This document shows positions 44,813 through 53,509 of a stretch of DNA of 53,509 nucleotides, piece by piece. Within the stretch, counting starts at the first letter, position 1. Each line of letters starts with the position of its first letter. Source of the stretch: an uncultured Pelagibacteraceae bacterium (lineage in GTDB: Bacteria > Pseudomonadota > Alphaproteobacteria > Pelagibacterales > Pelagibacteraceae); contig CACJOA010000007.1 of NCBI GenBank assembly GCA_902594915.1, forward strand, positions 1 to 53,509. The letters run 5' to 3'. The notes below the pieces were generated by a model. That model did no database searches and was not told the origin of the DNA. It saw only the letters and a list, made by a program, of their open reading frames with translations. A program made the translations under genes and the position numbers.

Positions 44813-45522
44813 TATTTTTTCTTTTTTTCAGGGGTTTTTTTTAAATCTTCAATTTTTTTTATTTTTTCACTAATTGTTAGTTTGTTTGTGTCTTTTACAG
44901 ATTTTTTTACAAAAACTTCAGAATTTTTTGAACCTGGTATCGATCCTTTTAAATATAACAAATCATTTTCTAAATCTGTTTTGATAACCTCAATATTTTG
45001 CATAGTTCTTAATTTGTCTCCCATGTGTCCTGCCATCTTTTTTCCTTTGAAGACTTTTCCTGGATCTTGTCTTTGTCCAGTTGAGCCATGTGATCTATGT
45101 GATATTGAGACACCGTGAGAAGCTCTTAATCCACCGAAATTATGTCTTTTCATAGCTCCAGCAAAACCCTTACCAATTGTTCGAGATCTAGTATCAACAA
45201 ATTTTATATCTTTAAAAATTTCAACTCCAAACTCATTTCCTTCTTTGTAAGTATCAGTATTTAAAACTCTAAATTCCTTTAGTTTCTTTTTTGCTTCTGT
45301 ATTCCTCTTTGAAAAATAACCTTTCATAGCCTTAGTCAGCTTTGAACTTTTTATTTTTCCATACCCAAGTTGTACGGCTTTGTAGCCTCTTTTTTGTTCA
45401 TCAATAACTTGAATAACTCTTGCTTTTTCCATCTTTAAGACAGTTACAGGAACTAACTGACCAGACTTGTAAAATTCACGTGTCATTCCAATTTTTTTAC
45501 CAATTAATGCTATTTCACTCAT
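44812..45522 (-). CDS. rplC: 50S ribosomal protein L3
   Basis: L3 is an assembly initiator reaching the peptidyl-transferase centre. The 236 residues show ALIGKKIGMTREFYKSGQLVPVTVLKM (about 4-30), KGYKAVQLGYG, then GKGFAGAMKRHNFGGLRASHGVS with the central extension, HRSHGSTGQRQDPGKVFKGKKMAGH, and a C-terminal Lys/Glu-rich tail of about 25 residues beyond the E. coli length (209). The glutamine in TGQRQDPG is the one methylated by PrmB in other bacteria. Confidence 0.98.
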   Translation of the reverse strand: MSEIALIGKKIGMTREFYKSGQLVPVTVLKMEKARVIQVIDEQKRGYKAVQLGYGKIKSSKLTKAMKGYFSKRNTEAKKKLKEFRVLNTDTYKEGNEFGVEIFKDIKFVDTRSRTIGKGFAGAMKRHNFGGLRASHGVSISHRSHGSTGQRQDPGKVFKGKKMAGHMGDKLRTMQNIEVIKTDLENDLLYLKGSIPGSKNSEVFVKKSVKDTNKLTISEKIKKIEDLKKTPEKKKK

Positions 45523-45524
45523 AA

Positions 45525-45833
45525 TTAAATCTTTATCTCTACATCTACACCTGATGCTAAATCTAGTTTCATTAAAGCCTCTACTGTCTGTGGTGTTGGT
45601 TCAATAATATCAATTAATCTTTTATGTGTTCTTGACTCGAACTGTTCTCTACTTTTTTTATCAATATGTGGAGATCTCAAAACTGTATATCTCTCAACTC
45701 TTGTGGGTAATGGTATTGGACCTTTAATAGTTGCTCCTGTCCTTTTTACTGTATTAACAATTTCTTCAGTTGAAGCATCTAATATTTTATTATCATATGC
45801 TCTTAATTTGATCCTAATATTTTGTTTTTCCAT
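45525..45833 (-). CDS. rpsJ: 30S ribosomal protein S10
   Basis: S10 is in the small-subunit head and, as NusE, takes part in antitermination. From ATG 45833-45831 the protein has 102 residues, the normal size: [57 protein letters not shown] and [17 protein letters not shown] four codons upstream would overlap fusA and add nothing conserved, so I rejected it. Only 1 base separates it from the fusA stop, where tuf is found in many relatives. Confidence 0.98.
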   Translation of the reverse strand: MEKQNIRIKLRAYDNKILDASTEEIVNTVKRTGATIKGPIPLPTRVERYTVLRSPHIDKKSREQFESRTHKRLIDIIEPTPQTVEALMKLDLASGVDVEIKI

Positions 45834-45834
45834 T

Positions 45835-47913
45835 TTAACCTGCAATTTTTTTAGTTACTTCATCTTGAACATTTTGTGGAACTTTCGCATAATGATCAAA
45901 GAACATTGAATATTGTGCTCTTCCTTGAGACATTGATCTTAAATTATTAATATATCCAAACATATTTGCCAAAGGTACCATAGCTGTTATAACAGTAGCG
46001 TTTCCTCTTTGCTCTTGAGTGCTTATTTGACCTCTTCTGCTATTTAAATCTCCAATTACATCCCCCATATAATCTTCAGGAGTAACGACTTCTACTCTCA
46101 TCACAGGTTCTAAAAGTTTTAATCCACCTTTTGTGCAGGCTTCTTTAAAGCATGCTCTACTAGCTAATTCAAATGCTAATACACTTGAATCTACATCATG
46201 ATGTAAACCATCTAAAATAGTAACTTTATAATCAATCATAGGGAAACCAGCTAATATTCCACCATCAGAAACTGTTTCAATACCTTTTTCTACACCTGGT
46301 ATAAATTCTTTAGGAATAGCACCACCTTTTATTTTACTCTCTACCTCTCTACCTTTGCCAGGTTCTTGAGGTTCAACAAGTAATTTTACTTTAGCAAATT
46401 GTCCGGCACCACCACTTTGTTTTTTATGAGTGTACTCAACCTCTGAAGACGACTCTATTGTTTCTCTATATGCTACCTGAGGGGCTCCTACGTTAGCTTC
46501 AACTTTAAACTCTCTTTTCATTCTATCAACAATGATATCTAAGTGTAACTCACCCATACCTTTAATTATTGTTTGACCTGACTCTTCATCTGAAGAAACT
46601 CTAAAAGAAGGATCTTCTTTTGCCAATCTACCTAAAGCTTCACCCATTTTTTCTTGGTCTGCTTTAGTTTTAGGCTCAACAGCGATCTCAATTACAGGAT
46701 CAGGAAATTCCATAGGTTCTAATAATACTGAATTATCTTTATTACATAGCGTGTGTCCAGTTATAGTATTTTTAAGTCCAGCCAATGAAACAATATCACC
46801 AGCATTAGCCTCTTTAATATCTTCTCTTGAATTTGCATGCATTAATAGCATTCTGCCAACTCTCTCTTCCTTTTCCTTGGAAGAGTTATATACGGCTGTC
46901 CCAGTTTTTATTGTTCCTGAATATACTCTAATGAATGTTAATGATCCTACGAAAGGATCATTAGCAACTTTAAAAGCTAATGCTGAGAATGGTGCAGTAT
47001 CATTAAATTTCATTTCCACCTCTTCATCAGATCCAAGTTTTGTGCCATTAATTGAACCAATATCTATAGGGCTTGGTAAATAATTGATTACTGCATCCAA
47101 TAAAGGCTGAACGCCTTTATTTTTAAAAGCAGATCCTGTCAAAACAGGTACAAAGCTAAAATTTAATGTACCTTTTCTAATACATTTTATTAGATCTTCC
47201 TCTTTAATTTCTTCACCATTAAGATAAGACTCCATTAGTTTTTCATCTTGTTCAACTGCCATTTCTACTAATTCAGTTCTATATTTTTCTGTTAATTCTT
47301 TTAAATCATCAGGAATTTCTTTATATTCCCACTCAGCACCTAGCGCCTCATCTTTCCAAACTTGTGCTTTCATTTTAACAAGATCAACTACTCCTGTTAA
47401 AGAGGCTTCAATTCCGATTGGTACTTGTATTACTAAAGGTTTGGCCCCTAACCTATCTTTTATCATTTCAACACATCTAAAAAAATCTGCGCCTGTTCTA
47501 TCTAGTTTATTAACAAAACAGATCCGAGGAACTTTATACTTGTCAGCCTGTCTCCATACTGTCTCAGATTGTGGCTCAACTCCTGCAACGCCATCAAAGA
47601 CAGCTACAGCACCATCTAATACTTTTAAAGATCTCTCAACTTCTATTGTAAAGTCAACATGTCCAGGAGTATCAATTATATTGATCCTATGATCCTGCCA
47701 AAAACAAGTAGTAGCAGCAGATGTTATTGTTATTCCTCTTTCTTGTTCTTGTTCCATCCAGTCCATCGTCGCAGCACCGTCATGAACTTCTCCTATCTTA
47801 TGACTTTTTCCTGTGTAATATAAAATTCTTTCAGTTGTAGTAGTCTTGCCCGCATCTATATGAGCCATGATTCCGATATTTCTATATTTATCTAATGTAT
47901 GAGTTCTAGCCAT
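45835..47913 (-). CDS. fusA: Elongation factor G
   Basis: EF-G drives ribosomal translocation and, with RRF, recycling. The 692 residues show the P-loop [19 protein letters not shown] (about 17-35), the switch region with [45 protein letters not shown] and [16 protein letters not shown], then domain II to V blocks including [38 protein letters not shown] and the C-terminal [18 protein letters not shown]. Length matches E. coli (704). It lies between rpsG (6 bases) and rpsJ (1 base). Confidence 0.98.
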   Translation of the reverse strand: MARTHTLDKYRNIGIMAHIDAGKTTTTERILYYTGKSHKIGEVHDGAATMDWMEQEQERGITITSAATTCFWQDHRINIIDTPGHVDFTIEVERSLKVLDGAVAVFDGVAGVEPQSETVWRQADKYKVPRICFVNKLDRTGADFFRCVEMIKDRLGAKPLVIQVPIGIEASLTGVVDLVKMKAQVWKDEALGAEWEYKEIPDDLKELTEKYRTELVEMAVEQDEKLMESYLNGEEIKEEDLIKCIRKGTLNFSFVPVLTGSAFKNKGVQPLLDAVINYLPSPIDIGSINGTKLGSDEEVEMKFNDTAPFSALAFKVANDPFVGSLTFIRVYSGTIKTGTAVYNSSKEKEERVGRMLLMHANSREDIKEANAGDIVSLAGLKNTITGHTLCNKDNSVLLEPMEFPDPVIEIAVEPKTKADQEKMGEALGRLAKEDPSFRVSSDEESGQTIIKGMGELHLDIIVDRMKREFKVEANVGAPQVAYRETIESSSEVEYTHKKQSGGAGQFAKVKLLVEPQEPGKGREVESKIKGGAIPKEFIPGVEKGIETVSDGGILAGFPMIDYKVTILDGLHHDVDSSVLAFELASRACFKEACTKGGLKLLEPVMRVEVVTPEDYMGDVIGDLNSRRGQISTQEQRGNATVITAMVPLANMFGYINNLRSMSQGRAQYSMFFDHYAKVPQNVQDEVTKKIAG

Positions 47914-47919
47914 AATTAA

Positions 47920-48390
47920 TTACCATCTAAAATGAGCAAACGCTTTATTTGACTCTGCCATCTTATGCACATCCTCTCTTTTTTTTACTGCAGCTCCTTT
48001 TTTTTCATAAGCATCATAAAGTTCATTGAAAATTTTATCAGACATATGTTTGTCTTTTCTTTTTCTAGCTGAATCAACTAGCCATCTAATTGCTAATGCC
48101 TGTGCTCTTTTACTTTTTACCTCGACTGGAACTTGATAGGTTGCGCCACCTACTCTTCTTGATCTTACTTCTACTGAAGGTTTTATATTATTTATCGCTT
48201 CATTAAAAACATTAATAGGCTCTTCTTTAGATTTTGACTTAATTTTTTCGATTGCATCATAAACAATTTTTGTAGCTACTCCTCTTTTGCCATCATACAT
48301 TATATTGTTGATTAATTTAGGAATTATTGTTGAATTAAATTTTGGATCAGGAATAGTATTTTTTTTAGGTTGTGTTTTTTTTCTAGACAT
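47920..48390 (-). CDS. rpsG: 30S ribosomal protein S7
   Basis: S7 nucleates head assembly and contacts the E site. The 156 residues show IPDPKFNSTIIPKLINNIMYDGKRGVAT-type start (about 13-40), NVFNEAINNIKPSVEVRSRRVGGATYQVPVEV (about 80-111), RAQALAIRWLVDSARKR and KREDVHKMAESNKAFAHFRW at the end. All are standard. It is two bases after rpsL. Confidence 0.98.
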   Translation of the reverse strand: MSRKKTQPKKNTIPDPKFNSTIIPKLINNIMYDGKRGVATKIVYDAIEKIKSKSKEEPINVFNEAINNIKPSVEVRSRRVGGATYQVPVEVKSKRAQALAIRWLVDSARKRKDKHMSDKIFNELYDAYEKKGAAVKKREDVHKMAESNKAFAHFRW

Positions 48391-48392
48391 TT

Positions 48393-48764
48393 TTATTTAC
48401 CTTTTTTAGTTCCATAAAGAGATCTTCTTTTTTTTCTATTAGCAACTCCTTGTGTATCTAAATTACCTCTTAAAATATGATACCTGACACCAGGTAAATC
48501 TTTAACTCTGCCACCTCTAATTAAAACAACTGAATGTTCTTGTAAATTATGACCTTCACCAGGAATATAAGCGGTCACTTCAAAACCATTTGATAATCTT
48601 ACTCTCGCAACTTTTCTCAAAGCTGAGTTTGGTTTTTTTGGAGTAGTTGTATACACTTTAACACAAACACCTCTCTTTAAAGGTTGTTTCTGCAATGCAG
48701 GTACTTTATTTCTAGTAATCTGCTTTACTCTCTTTTTTTTTAACAACTGATTTATTGTTGGCAT
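48393..48764 (-). CDS. rpsL: 30S ribosomal protein S12
   Basis: S12 is at the decoding centre and controls fidelity. The 123 residues show [42 protein letters not shown] (about 30-57), [33 protein letters not shown] (about 65-97) and the [10 protein letters not shown] end. The lysine at 43 in TTPKKPNS is the residue found in streptomycin-sensitive strains, and D89 in RVKDLPG is the RimO methylthiolation site. It is the first gene of the ribosomal block, about 100 bases after a readable promoter. Confidence 0.98.
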   Translation of the reverse strand: MPTINQLLKKKRVKQITRNKVPALQKQPLKRGVCVKVYTTTPKKPNSALRKVARVRLSNGFEVTAYIPGEGHNLQEHSVVLIRGGRVKDLPGVRYHILRGNLDTQGVANRKKRRSLYGTKKGK

Positions 48765-48794
48765 AAATTTTTATTAATATTACTATTTTTGAGT

Positions 48795-48844
48795 GAAATA
48801 ACTGGCAGGTTATTCATGGCAGCGTTTAGCACTTGATTAGCACT
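48795..48844 (-). promoter_or_regulatory. rpsL leader: direct repeats and a small hairpin
   Basis: The rpsL leader holds two copies of AGTGCTAA on the minus strand (48844-48837 and 48833-48826), exactly 11 bases apart in the same orientation. It also has a stem AATAAC/GTTATT (48814-48809 with 48802-48797) around a 6-base loop. The hairpin is followed by ACTCAAAAAT and not a T run, so it is not an intrinsic terminator. A role in control of ribosomal gene expression is possible but unproven. Confidence 0.35.
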
Positions 48845-48867
48845 ACATTCCAACCAAAAACATCGCC

Positions 48868-48895
48868 AAAATACTAATTAATCTGATTTTGTCAA
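48868..48895 (-). promoter_or_regulatory. Promoter of the rpsL (str-S10-spc) block
   Basis: On the minus strand TTGACA (48895-48890), a perfect -35 hexamer, and TATTTT (48873-48868) are spaced by 16 bases. Transcription would start near 48861, leaving a leader of about 97 bases before the rpsL ATG, the longest untranslated stretch in the window. Its place in the largest gap, just after rpoC, supports a real promoter. Confidence 0.65.
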
Positions 48896-48924
48896 ACTAA
48901 AACTGTGATAAAAATTTGTATTTT

Positions 48925-51900
48925 TTATTGATTTACTTGAGTTTCTGAGGGTTCAATTTTTTCTTGTTCTGTTAAAAATTTATTATCATCCTCGAGCGCT
49001 TTTTTGTTCCATTTGTTCTTTATATTACCTGTTCCAGCTGGTACTAATCTACCAACTATAACATTCTCTTTAAGACCATTTAAAGGATCTATCTTACCTT
49101 TTATAGCTGCATCAGTGAGAACTCTGGTTGTCTCTTGGAAAGAAGCAGCTGAAATAAATGACTCGGTTTGCAAGGAAGCTTTTGTAATTCCCATTAAAAC
49201 TCTTTCTCCTATTGCAGGTGTTTTGCCCTCAGATTTAAGTTTTTCATTCGAGTTTTCAAATTTTATTCTATCGATTATTTCACCAGGCAAATAAGTCGAG
49301 TCGCCAGACGATTTTACTTCTACTTTTTTCAACATTTGGCGAAGAATAGTTTCTATATGTTTATCGTTAATGATTACACCTTGTAACCTATATACCTCTT
49401 GAACTTGATTTACAAAATATTCTGTTAAATCCTTAATACCCATTATTCTAAGAATATCATGTGGTAGCGGCTGTCCATCTAAAAGATATTCACCTTTTTT
49501 TATTTTTTCTCCTTGATTAAAATTAATATGCTTCCCTTTTGGAATTAAATAATTTGATGGTTCAGAACCATCTTCAGGCACTATAGATACTCTCTGTTTG
49601 CCTCTTACTTCTTTACCAAAAATTACTTGTCCATCATTTTCTGCAATTATTGCACTATCCTTTGCTTTTCTTGCCTCAAATAATTCTGCTACTCTAGGTA
49701 AACCACCTGTGATATCTTTTGTTTTTGTTGTTTCTTTTGGAAGTCTGGCAATTACATCTCCTGCTGAAACTTTTTGTCCATCTTTAACCGAAAGAATTGA
49801 GTCGGGAACAAGATAATATCTTGCTTCATTATCATCAGCTTTTTTAATTACGTTTCCCTTTTCATCTCGAAGTGTAATACGAGGTTTTAAATCAGAGCTT
49901 TTAGATTGAGACCTCCAATCAACAACTGATTTAGAGGAAATACCTGTTGCATCATCTGTTGTTTCTTGTATTGATACTCCATCAATTAAATCTACGTAAC
50001 TAGCTATTCCACTTTTCTCAGCAATAACTGGGGTAGTGTAAGGATCCCACTCACAAATTTTGGCATTTGATTTAACTTTATCACCATTTTTGAAGAACAA
50101 CCTTGATCCATAAGCTACCTTGTAAACCGCAATTTGTACTCCATTATCATCTTCTATAGAAAGTTGAGTATTTCTACCCATAACTATTAAATTTTTCTTT
50201 GAGTCTTCTAAAATATTTGAGTTTATGATCTTTAAAGTACCCTCACTTTTACTAATAATTTGAGATTCTTGTTTTACAGAGGCTGTTCCACCGACGTGAA
50301 AAGTTCTCATTGTTAATTGAGTTCCAGGTTCACCGATAGATTGAGCTGAAATCATTCCAATTGCCTCACCAACGTGAACCATTTGTCCTCTAGACAAATC
50401 TCGTCCATAACATGTAGCACAAACTCCTTCTTTAGAACTACATGTCATAACGGAAAAAACTTTTAATGATTTAATTCCTGCTGAATCAATTTTATCACAA
50501 GCACCTTCATCAATCATTGTTGACTCTTTTATAATTACATCACCAGATAAAGGATGTTTTACGTTTGAAGCTGTAACTCTACCTAAAGCTCTCTCTGCTA
50601 AACTTACTACTACATTACCACCCTCAAGGATTTCCGAAAGTTCTATAAAACCGGGTTTTTCACAATTAGTCTTTGTGATAGTTAAGTCTTGTGCAACATC
50701 ACACAGTCTTCTAGTTAAATAACCTGAGCTAGCAGTTTTTAAAGCCGTGTCAGCTAAACCTTTTCTAGCACCATGAGTTGAATTGAAATACTCAAGAGCT
50801 GTAAGACCTTCTTTAAAATTTGAGGTAATTGGACTCTCAATAATTTCACCAGATGGTTTAGCTATTAAACCTCTCATTCCAGCTAACTGTTTCATTTGTG
50901 CAGCCGATCCTCTAGCTCCACTATCAGCCATCATAAAAACTGAGTTAATCTTTAAACCATCAGAAGTTTTTTCAGTTGCAGAAATTCCTTTCATCATTTC
51001 TCCTGCAACTCTATCAGTACATTTTGACCATGCATCTACTACTTTATTATACTTTTCACCTCTCGTTATTAAACCTTCTGCGTATTGAGTTTCATAATCA
51101 GCTATAAGTTTTTTTGTATCGTCAATAAGTTGAGTTTTATTTGATGGTATAACTAAATCATCTTTACCAAATGAAATGCCTGCTTTAAAAGCATGTTTAA
51201 ATCCAAGATCTTTAAGTTTATCACAGAAAATTACAGTTGTTTTTTGTCCACAAAATCTAAAAACTATATCAATTATTTCTGAAACTACTTTTTTTGGTAA
51301 CAATCTATCTATTAAAGAAAATTTAATATCTTTATTTTTAGGCAGCAAGTTTGCTAATAAAAATCTGCCCGCAGTAGAGGTATATTTTTCAAATTTTTGA
51401 TTACCTTTTTCGTCAACAGTTTCAAAACGAGAAATTATTGTGCTATGAACTTTAATTTGTCCTGAAGATAATGCAAATTCAATTTGATCTGAATTTAGAA
51501 AGTATCCAGATGGTTTGTCACTTACTGGTTCTTGGGATAGGTAATATATACCTAAAATCATGTCCTGACTTGGAACAATTATAGGTTTACCATTTGATGG
51601 AGAAAGAATATTGTTTGTTGATAACATTAAAATTCTAGCTTCAAGCTGAGCCTCTAAACTTAAAGGTACATGTACTGCCATTTGATCACCATCGAAATCT
51701 GCATTGAATGCAGCACATGTTAATGGATGTAATTCTATTGCATCACCCTCAATTAATTTTGGTTCAAAAGCTTGAACACCTAATCTATGAAGTGTTGGAG
51801 CTCTATTTAACAACACAGGATGTTCTCTGACAATTAATTCTAAAGCATCCCAAACTGCATTTGTCTCTTTCTCAACTAATTTTTTAGCTTGTTTAATTGT

Positions 51901-53088
51901 TGATGCTAATCCTAATTTATTTAATCTGGCGTATAAAAAAGGTTTAAAAAGTTCCAAAGCCATTTTTTTTGGTAAACCACATTCATGAAGTTTTAAGTCA
52001 GGTCCAACAACAATTACAGATCGTCCAGAATAATCAACTCTTTTTCCCAGTAAATTTTGTCTAAATCTTCCCTGTTTACCTTTAAGCATTTCAGCTAGAG
52101 ATTTTAAAGGTCTTTTTCCTGTTCCAGTAATTACTCTACCCCGCCTTCCATTATCAAACAAAGCATCGACAGACTCCTGTAACATTCTTTTTTCATTTCT
52201 AACAATTATATCAGGTGCTTTTAGATCCATTAGTCTTTTTAATCTGTTATTTCTATTTATTACTCTTCTATAGAGATCATTAAGATCAGAAGTTGCAAAT
52301 CTACCTCCATCTAATGGTACTAACGGTCTAAGTTCAGGAGGTATAACAGGTACTACTGTCATTATCATCCATTCTGGTTTTTGACCAGTCTCAATAAATG
52401 ACTCGATAAGTTTTAATCTTTTGATTGCTCTCTCTTCATTTACCTTAGATTTAGTTTCTTTAATATAATTAACTAAGTTTTTCTTCTCTAATTCTAAATC
52501 TAAATTTCTTAACATTTCTAGAACTGCTTCAGCACCAATTCCAGCTGTAAAGGCTTCCTCTCCAAATTCCTCTTGAAATTTAGCAAGCTCTTCCTCGTTT
52601 AGAAGTTGATTTTTTTGTAAACCTGTAAGACCTGGTTCAATAACAATAAAGTTTTCAAAGTACAAAACTCTTTCAATTTCCTTGAGTTTCATATCTACAG
52701 CTAGTGCAATTCTACTTGGTAATGATTTTAAAAACCAAATGTGAGCTACTGGAGTGGCAAGATTAATATGACCCATTCTTTCTCTTCTTACATTTGATTT
52801 TGTCACCTCTACTCCACATTTTTCACATATTATCCCTCTAAATTTCATTCTTTTGTATTTTCCACATAAACATTCATAATCTTTAATTGGACCAAATATT
52901 CTTGCACAAAATAATCCATCTTTTTCAGGTCTAAAAGTTCGATAATTAATAGTTTCAGGTTTTTTGATTTCTCCATAAGTCCAAGATTTTATTTTTTCTG
53001 GACTAGCCAAAGATATTTTAATGCTATTAAAATTTTGAGACTCTGAAATCTGAGAGTTTTTAAATAAATCCGTAAGTTCTTTTTTCAT
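48925..53088 (-). CDS. rpoC: RNA polymerase beta' subunit
   Basis: The beta' subunit holds the catalytic magnesium. The 1387 residues show the N-terminal zinc ribbon [20 protein letters not shown] (about 73-92), the lid/rudder region with [30 protein letters not shown] near residue 463 with the three catalytic aspartates, the bridge-helix region, and the second zinc site with [15 protein letters not shown] near 880-895. The trigger-loop vicinity shows [16 protein letters not shown]. Length is near that of E. coli (1407). One base separates it from rpoB. Its 3' end is followed by the 160-base rpsL upstream region without a strong terminator. Confidence 0.99.
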   Translation of the reverse strand: MKKELTDLFKNSQISESQNFNSIKISLASPEKIKSWTYGEIKKPETINYRTFRPEKDGLFCARIFGPIKDYECLCGKYKRMKFRGIICEKCGVEVTKSNVRRERMGHINLATPVAHIWFLKSLPSRIALAVDMKLKEIERVLYFENFIVIEPGLTGLQKNQLLNEEELAKFQEEFGEEAFTAGIGAEAVLEMLRNLDLELEKKNLVNYIKETKSKVNEERAIKRLKLIESFIETGQKPEWMIMTVVPVIPPELRPLVPLDGGRFATSDLNDLYRRVINRNNRLKRLMDLKAPDIIVRNEKRMLQESVDALFDNGRRGRVITGTGKRPLKSLAEMLKGKQGRFRQNLLGKRVDYSGRSVIVVGPDLKLHECGLPKKMALELFKPFLYARLNKLGLASTIKQAKKLVEKETNAVWDALELIVREHPVLLNRAPTLHRLGVQAFEPKLIEGDAIELHPLTCAAFNADFDGDQMAVHVPLSLEAQLEARILMLSTNNILSPSNGKPIIVPSQDMILGIYYLSQEPVSDKPSGYFLNSDQIEFALSSGQIKVHSTIISRFETVDEKGNQKFEKYTSTAGRFLLANLLPKNKDIKFSLIDRLLPKKVVSEIIDIVFRFCGQKTTVIFCDKLKDLGFKHAFKAGISFGKDDLVIPSNKTQLIDDTKKLIADYETQYAEGLITRGEKYNKVVDAWSKCTDRVAGEMMKGISATEKTSDGLKINSVFMMADSGARGSAAQMKQLAGMRGLIAKPSGEIIESPITSNFKEGLTALEYFNSTHGARKGLADTALKTASSGYLTRRLCDVAQDLTITKTNCEKPGFIELSEILEGGNVVVSLAERALGRVTASNVKHPLSGDVIIKESTMIDEGACDKIDSAGIKSLKVFSVMTCSSKEGVCATCYGRDLSRGQMVHVGEAIGMISAQSIGEPGTQLTMRTFHVGGTASVKQESQIISKSEGTLKIINSNILEDSKKNLIVMGRNTQLSIEDDNGVQIAVYKVAYGSRLFFKNGDKVKSNAKICEWDPYTTPVIAEKSGIASYVDLIDGVSIQETTDDATGISSKSVVDWRSQSKSSDLKPRITLRDEKGNVIKKADDNEARYYLVPDSILSVKDGQKVSAGDVIARLPKETTKTKDITGGLPRVAELFEARKAKDSAIIAENDGQVIFGKEVRGKQRVSIVPEDGSEPSNYLIPKGKHINFNQGEKIKKGEYLLDGQPLPHDILRIMGIKDLTEYFVNQVQEVYRLQGVIINDKHIETILRQMLKKVEVKSSGDSTYLPGEIIDRIKFENSNEKLKSEGKTPAIGERVLMGITKASLQTESFISAASFQETTRVLTDAAIKGKIDPLNGLKENVIVGRLVPAGTGNIKNKWNKKALEDDNKFLTEQEKIEPSETQVNQ

Positions 53089-53089
53089 A

Positions 53090-53509
<420 letters not shown>

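Noticed and set aside
45834-45845. TTG start for rpsJ inside fusA
   Set aside because: The ATG at 45833 gives the standard S10 length and N-terminus.
46751-47083. Open frames opposite fusA (also 47441-47692)
   Set aside because: Mirror frames of a strongly conserved gene; no independent evidence for coding.
48900-48924. Intrinsic terminator after rpoC
   Set aside because: Only an all A/T short inverted repeat (AAAAAT and ATTTTT) is seen, too weak to call in DNA of this composition.

Overview
The window is 53.5 kb of AT-rich, almost fully coding bacterial DNA. By gene content, gene order and style it looks like SAR11 (Candidatus Pelagibacter-type Alphaproteobacteria). The grounds are K/N/I-rich proteins, an estimated non-coding fraction below 2 percent, many start/stop overlaps of 1 to 4 bases, a heterotetrameric sarcosine oxidase operon, an alphaproteobacterial HxH-less dihydroorotase-like protein next to pyrB, and a dapA-smpB-rsh-pyrE-pdxJ run. 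The taxonomic call is inference. No insertion sequence, phage gene, CRISPR array or integrase was seen, and no gene-free stretch reaches 300 bases; the longest is about 160 bases, between rpoC and rpsL.

Layout. 1-4779 (minus): a housekeeping operon dapA-smpB-folK-rsh-pyrE-pdxJ, with pdxJ cut by the window start. 4828-7038 (plus): a lytic transglycosylase, followed by a convergent tRNA-Ser(GCU). 7198-13865 (plus): sarcosine oxidase soxB-soxD-soxA-soxG, then a solute-binding protein and a permease of a polar amino acid-type ABC importer, with no ATPase gene. 13862-20510 (minus): gatC-gatA-gatB, an O-methyltransferase, trhO, a MATE exporter and a secreted nuclease. The gat/OMT/trhO part is tRNA-centred: Gln/Asn-tRNA amidation and probably wobble-uridine modification. 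20561-26946 (plus): ruvX, pyrB, a dihydroorotase-like gene, plsY, topA and a RidA-family gene. 26950-29060 (minus): galU-ugd, giving UDP-glucose then UDP-glucuronate. 29095-29907 (plus): panC. 29911-31284 (minus): mgtE. 31345-31965 (plus): lipB.

31943-53509 (minus) is one very long transcription and translation block. Read in its own direction it is rpoB (partial)-rpoC, then rpsL-rpsG-fusA-rpsJ-rplC-rplD-rplW-rplB-rpsS-rplV-rpsC-rplP-rpmC-rpsQ-rplN-rplX-rplE-rpsN-rpsH-rplF-rplR-rpsE-rplO-secY-adk, then rpsM-rpsK-rpoA-rplQ and a pseudouridine synthase. The str, S10, spc and alpha operons are fused. Two sigma70-like promoters are readable, before rpsL and before rpsM. tuf, rpmD, rpmJ and rpsD are absent from places where other bacteria often have them.

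Most of the window is ordinary core genome. The items most worth a second look are the trhO/O-methyltransferase pair (a likely 5-methoxyuridine pathway), an ABC permease carrying a perfect lipoprotein signal peptide, the metal-ligand-poor dihydroorotase-like partner of PyrB, and the extreme packing, which includes overlapping convergent genes.
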